From positions 1 through 35,753 of the forward strand of contig JALFIM010000068.1 in assembly GCA_022775985.1 (NCBI GenBank): a DNA stretch of 35,753 nt, read 5' to 3'. This DNA comes from Prevotella sp. Its GTDB lineage: Bacteria > Bacteroidota > Bacteroidia > Bacteroidales > Bacteroidaceae. A program made the translations under genes and the position numbers. A model generated the notes under the pieces. It was not told the origin of the DNA, did not search any database, and saw nothing but the letters and a program-made list of their open reading frames with translations. Below are positions 25,220 to 34,200 of the stretch, piece by piece; the stretch's first letter is position 1; every line of letters begins with the position of its first letter.

Positions 25220-27124
25220 ATGCGAAACAGGATTATAACCCTTTTTCTTCTCCTGCCCATGCTCCTGTCGGGCGTGCAACTGACGGCTGCCACCATAGAC
25301 CGCGAGTGGGTGGAGCACAACTACACCAAGCGCGAGGTGATGATAGCCATGCGCGACGGTGTGCGCCTCTACACGGCCATATACGAGCCGCTCCATGCCA
25401 CGGCACCGTCGCCTGTGCTGTACACCCGTACTCCTTATTCGGCCTCTCCATACGGCGAGCGCATGTCCTCTGGGCTGTGGAACGCCTGGAAAAAGTATGC
25501 CGAGCAGGGCTACATCTTCGTTGTGCAGGACGTGCGCGGCCGCTACCGCAGCGAGGGCGAGTTTGTCAACGTGCGCCCTTTCATCGCCGATAAGCGCAAG
25601 AAAACCGACATCGACGAAGCCAGCGATGTGTACGACACCGCCGAGTGGCTTGTCCGCAACGCCCGTGGCAACAAAGGCTGCAACAAGCGCATAGCACTCA
25701 TAGGCAGCTCTTATGGCGGATTCTACGCCATGATGGGTGCCCTCAGCGGACACAAGGCCATCAGAGCCGCCGTGCCTGAGGCTCCCGTGTGCGACTGGTT
25801 TATGGGAGACGACTACCATCACAACGGAGCCTTCATGCTGTCGGACTCGTTCAGGTTCTGCCCGTCTATGAACCGCGTGCGCCGCGAGCCCACGGAGAAG
25901 AGTCTGCCCAGGCTGCACTTCTACGACAACGATGAGTATTCCTTCCACCTGTCGGCAGGATGTATAGACAACCTCACGCAGCGGCTCGACTCCACCGTGC
26001 TGTTCTGGGACGACCTCATGGCGCATCCCGACTACGACGAGTGGTGGCAGCAGCGCGACGTGAGGCGTGCGTGCTACAATGTGAGGCCCGCCATACTCGT
26101 GGTGGGCGGCACGTTCGACGCGGAGGACTGCTTCGGCACGTGGAACACCTACAAGGCCATACGCACGCAGAGTCCGCAGACCGACGTGAGGATAGCCGTG
26201 GGGCCGTGGTACCACGGGGCGTGGAACGGCAGTGACGGGAGCCGCCTCGGCAACGTGATGTTCGGGCAGAACACCACCGACTACTACCGCGACTACATAG
26301 AATACCCCTTCCTCCAACACTACCTCATGGACAAGCCGGAGCCGCTGTCGCCATCGTACAAGGCCCATGTGTTCTTCAGCGGCGAGGACAAGTGGCACAG
26401 CTTCAAGGCGTGGGACACCGACTCCCTGCCACGGCTCACGCTCTACATGCACGCCGACGGGTCGCTGTCGGAGCAGCGGCAGACCAGCGGGGCGCAGTGG
26501 TCGGAGTATGTGTCAGACCCTGCGCACCCAGTGCCCTACATGGAGCGCACCGTGTACTCGCGCCAGCGTGAGTATATGACCGACGACCAACGCTTCGCCT
26601 CGCGCCGCCCCGACGTGCTGTGCTTCGCCACGCCGCCCCTCACGCACGACCTTAGGCTCGGCGGCGAGGTAAGGGTAGACCTAAACGTGGCCATCAGCAC
26701 CACCGATGCCGACTTCGTGGTGAAGGTCATCGACTGCTTCCCCGACGACTTCGCCTATGACACCCACACCTATGGCAAGGGCACTGGCTACCTCATGGCG
26801 GGCTACCAGATGCTCGTGCGTGGCGACGTGATGCGCGGACGCTACCGCAAGAGTTTCTCTTGTCCCGAGGCGTTCACGCCTGGAAAGACCGAGCGCGTGA
26901 GCTTCACAATGCCCGACATAGCCCATACCTTCCGCGCCGGCCACCGCCTTATGATACAGGTGCAGAGCTCGTGGTTTCCGCTCGTAGACCGCAATCCGCA
27001 GCAGTTCGTCAACATATACAAGTGCGGCGCGGCCGACTTCGTGAAGTCGGACATCCGTATCATGCACACAGGCGATGAGGCTTCGAGCGTCAGCTTCGTG
27101 CGTTACGACTCCGTAGGCGACTGA
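25220..27124 (+). CDS. Secreted CocE/NonD-family hydrolase (X-Pro dipeptidyl peptidase, S15-like)
   Basis: This is a serine hydrolase with an alpha/beta fold, an inserted helical cap and a C-terminal jelly-roll domain, as in S15 X-Pro dipeptidyl peptidases and acylases. From ATG 25220 (MRNRIITLFLLLPMLLSG) the protein has 634 residues and a signal peptide; ATG 25199 would add seven residues. The nucleophile Ser lies in LIGSSYGGFYAMMG, the acid in GGTFDAEDCFG and the His in VGPWYHGAWNGS. The N-terminal part shows RDGVRLYTAIYEP and VVQDVRGRYRSEGEF, both hallmarks. The C-terminal 180 residues include VDLNVAISTTDADFVVKV and FRAGHRLMIQVQSSWFP. It is probably part of extracytoplasmic peptide degradation, together with the aminopeptidase upstream. 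The precise substrate is not determinable. Confidence 0.9.
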   Translation: MRNRIITLFLLLPMLLSGVQLTAATIDREWVEHNYTKREVMIAMRDGVRLYTAIYEPLHATAPSPVLYTRTPYSASPYGERMSSGLWNAWKKYAEQGYIFVVQDVRGRYRSEGEFVNVRPFIADKRKKTDIDEASDVYDTAEWLVRNARGNKGCNKRIALIGSSYGGFYAMMGALSGHKAIRAAVPEAPVCDWFMGDDYHHNGAFMLSDSFRFCPSMNRVRREPTEKSLPRLHFYDNDEYSFHLSAGCIDNLTQRLDSTVLFWDDLMAHPDYDEWWQQRDVRRACYNVRPAILVVGGTFDAEDCFGTWNTYKAIRTQSPQTDVRIAVGPWYHGAWNGSDGSRLGNVMFGQNTTDYYRDYIEYPFLQHYLMDKPEPLSPSYKAHVFFSGEDKWHSFKAWDTDSLPRLTLYMHADGSLSEQRQTSGAQWSEYVSDPAHPVPYMERTVYSRQREYMTDDQRFASRRPDVLCFATPPLTHDLRLGGEVRVDLNVAISTTDADFVVKVIDCFPDDFAYDTHTYGKGTGYLMAGYQMLVRGDVMRGRYRKSFSCPEAFTPGKTERVSFTMPDIAHTFRAGHRLMIQVQSSWFPLVDRNPQQFVNIYKCGAADFVKSDIRIMHTGDEASSVSFVRYDSVGD

Positions 27125-27262
27125 AGCCGCCGCCGTGACCACATGCTTGGTGTGGCCATCGTTTCCCCATGCGTATGCCATGGAACTGACGGCCGTCGGT
27201 ATCGGTGGCGTTATATTTCTTGGATGTGGTAATATACTGTTTGCCAGTGAGTTGCAAACGTA

Positions 27263-27351
27263 CTGCAAAACGGCCTGTTTCGCATTGCGAAATGGGCCGT
27301 TTTGGCTTGTGTTTCGGCCTGTTTTAGGATGCGAAACGGCCCATTTCGCAA
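27263..27351. repeat. 22-nt phased repeat array, copy 3
   Basis: Four 22-nt units lie at 27263, 27285, 27307 and 27329, with GGSCC-like cores at 27272 (GGCCT), 27294 (GGGCC), 27316 (GGCCT) and 27338 (GGCCC). Units 1 and 2 form an 18-bp stem with two G.T pairs at the core. Unit 3 is the most diverged, reading GTGTTTCGG in its left half. An extra 11-nt half unit, beginning TTGCAAAC at 27252, precedes the array. It lies in the 448-nt gap between the CocE-type gene and ruvA. Past the array, 27352-27572 holds short inverted repeats (27421-27427 with 27445-27451) but no convincing promoter. Confidence 0.88.
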
Positions 27352-27572
27352 ATCGGTATGGCAAAGGCGTGGCTGTGGAGTTGACCAATGTCAAAACTGT
27401 GTATTTAGATATGGGCTGATATAATAAAACCGAGGCTTCGCGCGTTATTATACAGTGAAGTTGTGCTTATCGGCATGGAGGCGGCCGCAGCGTGAGCGTA
27501 GGGCCACGTCTCGGAGGCCGTGGCACGGCTTGGATTATATGGAAATACGTTTTATAAAAGTCACGACATACA

Positions 27573-28187
27573 ATGATAGAATATATAAAAGGAACCCTCG
27601 ATGAGCTCACTCCGGCCTTGGCCGTGGTGGAGGCAGCCGGCGTGGGCTATGCCCTCAGCATATCGCTCAACACCTACACGGCGGTACAGGGACACAAGGA
27701 GGTGAAACTCTATGTGCATGAGTCGCTTGTGACGGGCGGACGCGATGACTCGTTCACGCTCTTCGGCTTCGCCACCAAGCAGGAGCGCGAGCTCTACCGT
27801 CTGCTCATCAGCGTGTCGGGAGTGGGTGCCAACACGGCACGCATGATACTCTCGTCTACGTCGCCGGCCGAACTGAGCAGCGCCATAGCCGGCGGCAACG
27901 AGCGTTTGCTCAAGGGCGTGAAGGGCATAGGGCTGAAGACGGCGCAGCGTATCATCCTCGACCTGAAGGACAAGATACTCGCTCTGGGCATCACATCGGA
28001 GGTGCATACTGCCAGCGGAGCCGATGCCGTGGTCAACAGCGAGGTGATGGACGAGGCCGTGTCGGCACTCACCATGCTCGGATTCTCACCGGCTCCGTCG
28101 GCGAAAGTGGTGAGGGACATTCTCGAGGAGACCCCCGACATGGCCGTGGAGAAGGTGGTGAAGGAAGCATTGAAGCGGATAAAGTAA
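27573..28187 (+). CDS. ruvA: Holliday junction branch migration protein RuvA
   Basis: This protein binds four-way DNA junctions and recruits the RuvB motor during recombination. It has 204 residues. The N-terminal OB-fold domain begins [20 protein letters not shown]. Two helix-hairpin-helix motifs follow ([16 protein letters not shown] and [20 protein letters not shown]). The flexible linker ([14 protein letters not shown]) leads to the C-terminal RuvB-contacting helices ([28 protein letters not shown]). It precedes sprA by 21 nt. The ruvA-sprA order is known in other Bacteroidota such as Flavobacterium, so synteny supports the call. Confidence 0.97.
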   Translation: MIEYIKGTLDELTPALAVVEAAGVGYALSISLNTYTAVQGHKEVKLYVHESLVTGGRDDSFTLFGFATKQERELYRLLISVSGVGANTARMILSSTSPAELSSAIAGGNERLLKGVKGIGLKTAQRIILDLKDKILALGITSEVHTASGADAVVNSEVMDEAVSALTMLGFSPAPSAKVVRDILEETPDMAVEKVVKEALKRIK

Positions 28188-28208
28188 GCTCACAAAAACA
28201 GCACGTAA

Positions 28209-31200
28209 TTGAATATCAGACGCAAGATAATCCTCGTAGCAGTAATGATGCTCGCCGTGATGATGGCGGGCTATGCCTTCGTGTTGCCGTACCGTCAGGA
28301 CGACAATACGCGTAGGCGTGTGCGCAGGGCTGCCGTGTCGGCACGCACGCAGCGTGGCGACACCGCGCGTGCCGCCGCACGGCGCGACAGCATCATAGCG
28401 CAGCCACTGCTCGCCGACGACGACTCCATACCCGACTCGCTGCTTCATCCGCGCTGGCCGGTGCAGCGCACCATGCCCATAACGCTCGACGACCTCGACC
28501 AGAATGCCGCCGACCTCAGTCGCCCGGACAACCTGAAGCAGGACGTGACCTACAACGACTCCATAGACCGCTACATCATAGGCTCGAAAATAGGCGACAC
28601 GTACATCAACGCGCCCATCATGATGACGCCGGAGGAGTACCGCAAATGGAGCGAGCGCAAGGCCATGGAGCGTTACTTCCGCACCAAGAACGACGAGATA
28701 TACAAGGCCAAGGGCAAGGAGAAGTTCGACTTCGCCGACATGCACTTCGAGCTTGGCCCTGCGGAGAAGATATTTGGCCCCGGCGGCGTGCGCATCAAGA
28801 CGCAGGGTACGGCCGAACTGAAGTTCGGAGCCACCGTCAAGGCCATAGACAACCCGTCGCTTCCCATCCGCAACCGCAAGACCACAAACATAGACTTCGA
28901 CGAGAAGATAAACCTGAGTGTCAACGGCAAGGTGGGCGACAAGGTGAACATGAACCTCAACTACAACACCGACGCCACCTTCGACTATGACGCGCAGAAC
29001 ATGAAACTGAAGTATGACGGCAAGGAGGACGAGATAATAAAGCTCGTGGAGGCCGGTAACGTGTCGTTTCCGTCAAACTCCTCGCTCGTGAAGGGCGCCT
29101 CATCGCTCTTCGGACTGCGCACCGACCTGCAGTTCGGCAAGCTGAAGATGCAGTTTGTGGCATCGCAGAAGAAGTCGTCGTCGAAGAGTGTCTCGGCCAA
29201 GGGCGGGGCACAGTTCACGCCGTTCGAGATAGACGTGGCCAAGTATGAGGAGAACAGGCACTTCTTCTTGTCGCAGTTCTTCCGCGACAAATACGACGCG
29301 GGCATGCGCACTCTGCCCAACCTTATGACGGGCGTGAAAATCAACCGCGTGGAGATATGGGTGACTAACAAGACCGGGCGCACCGACAACACGCGCTCCA
29401 TAGTGGCCCTCACCGACCTCGGCGAGAACTCCGTGATACACAACAGCGCATGGAGCGCGTCAGGGCTCGGCGTGCCTGCCAACAACGCCAACACCGAGTA
29501 TGCCGCCATGACCACGCAGTATGCCGACGCACGCGACATAGACCAGGCGTCTACGGTGCTCGATGCCATACCGGGATTTGCTGGGGGAGCCGACTATGAG
29601 AAGCTGTCGAGCGCACGGTTGCTCAACTCTTCGGAGTACACTGTCAACACGGCGCTCGGCTATGTGTCGCTGAGGACGGCGCTGCAGACCGACCAAGTGC
29701 TCGCCGTAGCGTTCGAGTACACCTACGGAGGGCAGACATATCAGGTGGGAGAGTTTGCCGCCGACGTGACCGATGTGTCGAAGGCTCTCTTCGTGAAGGC
29801 CCTGAAGAACACCAGCAACAACCCGCAGCAGGGCAACTGGGACCTCATGATGAAGAACGTGTACTACCTCGCCTCATCGGTGGAGAAGGACAAGTTCCGC
29901 CTTGACGTGAAGTTCCAGAGCGACACCGCTGGCGTTTACCTTACTTATATACCCGAGCCCCAGGCCAAGGACCAGCCCATCATCAGGGCACTCGGGGCCG
30001 ACCGCCTCGACAACAACAACAAACCGCACCCAAACGGCTACTTCGACTATGTAGACGGCTACACCGTAAGCAACGGCCGTGTGTTCTTCCCTACGGTGGA
30101 ACCGTTTGGCAAGACCATATACGACTACCTCGTGTCGCGCGGCGTGACGGCCGAGCAGGCGAGCAAGTACGCGTTCACCGAGCTGTACGACTCTACCATG
30201 ACGGTGGCCAAGCAGATAGCCGAGAAGGACAAGTACGTGCTCATGGGCCAGTTCAAGGGCACCTCGGCCAACGTCATATCGCTCGGTGCCACCAACGTGC
30301 CGCAGGGGTCTGTGGTGGTGACGGCGGGCGGAGTGGTGCTTACGGAGAACTCCGATTACAGCGTAGACTACAACGCCGGCGAGGTGACTATACTCAACCA
30401 GAGCATCATAGATGCTGGTACGGCCGTCAACGTGTCGCTCGAGAGCAACTCCGACTATGCCCAGCAGCGCAAGACCATGTTCGGACTCAACTGGGAGTAC
30501 GACTTCTCCAAGGACTTCCAGCTGTCGGGTACAGTGCAGCACTTGTCCGAACAGGCTCTCACCACTAAGGTGACCATGGGCAGTGAGCCGCTCAACAATA
30601 CGCTGTGGGGGCTCAACATGAACTTCAAGAAGGAGAGCCAGTGGCTCACCAACGTACTCGACAAGATACCGTTCCTGCATCTCACGCAGCCGTCGAGCAT
30701 CTCGTTTACGGGTGAGTTTGCGCAGCTCATAGCAGGGCAAAGCCATGGCACGCAGGACAATGCGTCGTATGTGGACGACTTCGAGAACACGAAGAACACC
30801 ATAGACGTGAGCACTCCTACGTCGTGGATACTGTCGAGCGTGCCGTCGATGTTTGAGGAGAGCAAGGACAAGACTACGCTCGCAAGCGGCTACAACCGCT
30901 CGCGCCTCGCATGGTACACCATAGACCCGCTCTTCACGCGCCGCTCGTCGTCGCTCACTCCGTCGCACATCAAGAGCGACCTCAACCAGTTGTCCAACCA
31001 CTATGTGCGTGAGGTGCCTGTGCGTGAGCTGTTTCCAAAGCGCAACCAGAACGCCTACGAGGGCGGAACGTCGATGCTCAGCATCCTCAACCTCGCCTAC
31101 TATCCCAACGAGCGTGGCCCCTACAACTTCAGCACCGACCTCGCTGCCGACGGCACTCTCAACAATCCTGCACGTCACTGGGGCGGCATGATGCGCAAGC

Positions 31201-34200
31201 TCGACACCAACGACTTCGAGGCTTCTAATATAGAATATGTGGAGTTCTGGCTGCTCGACCCCTTCATCTATACGCGTCGCGACGGCACCGCGTCCGACTT
31301 CGGCGGCGATTTCTACATCAACCTCGGCGAGGTGAGTGAGGACATCCTCCGCGATGGCAAGAAGTTCTACGAGAGCGGCATGCCTGTCGATGGCTCTGAC
31401 AGCTTCACCACCACGCAGTGGGGAAAGATTCCTACACAGGCTACGGTCACGTACTCGTTCGCGTCGTCAAAGGGTTCGCGTGCGTTGCAGGATGTGGGCT
31501 ACAACGGTCTCAACGATGCTGAGGAGCAGACGTTCGCTCCTTATCAGGAGTTCCTGCGCAGTGTGGAGTCGAAACTCAACAAGGCGGCTTACGACTCTAT
31601 ATGGGCCGACCCCGCCGGCGACGACTACCACTACTTCCGTGGGGCCGACCTCGACCGCGTGGAGGCTCCTATCCTCCAGCGCTACAAGTACATCAACAAC
31701 CCGCAAGGCAACTCTCCAGACAATGACAGCCGCAGTGAGGGCTACGATACGTCGTACAAGACCACTCCCGATGTTGAGGACATCAACCAGAACTACACCC
31801 TCAATGAGTATGAGAAGTACTACCAGTATCATATATCCATGCGCCCTGAGGACTTCGTGGTGGGCAGCAACTTCATCGTGGACAAGCGCGAGACATCGCC
31901 GAAACTGCGCAACGGGGAGACCGAACATGTTACATGGTATCAGTTCCGCATACCTGTCAGTGAGTTCGAGAGGCGTGTCGGCGGCATCAGCGACTTCACT
32001 TCCATACGCTTCATGCGCATGTTCCTCACGGGATTCAAGCACCCCATAGTGCTGAGATTTGCCAACCTTGACCTCGTGAGGGGCGAGTGGCGCGTGTATG
32101 ACCAGAACCTCGACATGACGGTGGCGCAGCAGGGCAAGCTCACTATGAGCGCGGTGAACATAGAGGAGAACAACGACAAGACTCCTGTCAACTACGTCTT
32201 GCCTCCCGGCATAAGCCGTGCGCAGGACCCGACGCAGCCGCAGCTCGTCGAGGCTAATGAGCAGGCACTGGCCCTCAACGTGGATGGGCTCGGGCATAAT
32301 GAGTCTAAGGCCGTGTACAAGAATACCACTCTCGACTTCCGTCAGTACCGCAGGCTCCAGATGTTCGTACACGCCAACTCCATAGACCCTAACACAACGC
32401 AGCTCAGCGACAACCAGTTGGCGCTCTTCGTGCGCCTCGGCTCCGACTATAAGAGCAACTATTACGAGTATGAGATACCTCTCAAGCTCACTCCTTGGAA
32501 GAGTGACTACGGACAGTACTCACCGTCTGACCGGCGGACGGTGTGGCCTGAGGAGAACATGCTCGACATTCCGCTCTCCTTGCTGACCTCCATCAAGAAG
32601 GCACGCAACAAGGCCAAGGCGGAGGGACTGGCCTCTTACAGCCGTCCTTACTCTGCTTATGACGAGCAGCACCCCAACAACAAGGTCACCGTCATGGGCA
32701 ACCCGACGCTCGGTGAGGTGAAAACGATGGTCATCGGTGTGCGAAACCTCTCGTCAGACCCCAAGAGCGGCGAGGTGTGGGTCAACGAGTTGCGGCTCAA
32801 GGACTACAATAACTCGGGCGGATGGGCCGCCTCTGGCAACCTCAACATGCAGTTGTCTGACTTCGGTACGGTCAACATGACCGGCAAGTACGTGAGCGAC
32901 GGCTTCGGAGGTATAGAGGATGGCGTGGCGCAACGGTCTACTGATGACTACCGCACGTACAGTGTGACGACCAATTTCGAGCTCGGCAAGTTCTTCCCCG
33001 ACAAGGCCAAGGTGACGGCTCCGCTCTACTTCTCCGTCACTAAGGAGGAGACGCGACCGCGATACAATCCGCTCGACACCGACATGCGGCTCTCCGATGC
33101 GCTCGATGCGGCCGATGCCAACGAGCGGGACTCCATAGAGAGCATCGCCATAACCAAGACCACGAACACCAACTTCTCGCTGTCGGGAGTGCGTGTGGGC
33201 ATCGCCACCAAGCGGCATCCCATGCCTTACGACCCGGCCAACTTCTCTTTCAGCTACAGCCACAGCCACCGCTACACGTTGGGCGAGACCACCGTGTATG
33301 AGAAGGAGGACAACTGGCGCGGCTCCATGAACTATTCGTGGACTCCTGTGTACAAGGCTTTCGAGCCGTTCAAGAAGATAAAGAGCAAGAGTAAGTGGCT
33401 CGACATAGCGCGGAGGTTCGGACTTAACTGGCTGCCTCAGAACCTTGGGTTCAACTCCGAGATAACTCGCAGCTACTATGAGTTGCAGGAGCGCGACATG
33501 CAGGACATGGGAGGCGAGCAGCTTCCGCTCACGTTCAACTCGCAGTTCTTGTGGAACCGTGAGTTCAGTATGCGCTGGGATCTCACCAAGAACATACACA
33601 TGAATTTCTCAAGTGCCACGCATGCCGAGATAGAACAGCCCTACACGCCTGTCAACAAGGAGCTGTATGCCGACAGCTACCACGCCTGGAAGGACTCTGT
33701 ATGGACGAGTATCAAGCACTTCGGCACTCCGCTCGACTACACTCAGACCTTCAGCGCGAGCTACCAGTTGCCGCTCAACCTCATACCTGTGTTCGACTGG
33801 CTCAACGCTGACGCTCAGTACAGCGCCAACTACAACTGGATGAGGGGCTCGGAGCTGGAGGACGGCACGTCACTCGGCAATACCATCACCAACAACAGGC
33901 AGATACGTATCAACGGTACGTTCAGTCTTGAGAAACTGTACAACCACATACCGTTCCTAAAGAAGGCCAACGAGCGTTTCAACCGTGCCCAGAAGTCGGC
34001 TTCCAGCGACCGCAACAAGAGCGTGGTAGACCGCATACGGCGCGGCACTATTGGCGGCGGCAAGAATGATGCGGCCCGTAACAAGAATGGTGTGGGCCGT
34101 GGCAAGGACGGGGCTGACCCGAAGGACGGTGACAAGAAGTCGGCTCTCGACAAGCTCAAGGCCGAACTGCCCAAGAACAAGAAAGCGGTGGAGAAGGAGG

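Noticed and set aside
27135..27419. 94-codon plus-strand frame through repeat copy 3
   Set aside because: It runs through the 22-nt repeat units, so the translation is repeat-derived; there is no promoter or domain.
29874..31178. 434-codon minus-strand open frame within sprA
   Set aside because: It lies wholly inside the continuous SprA frame, has shadow-like composition (His-, Val- and Arg-rich) and no domain.
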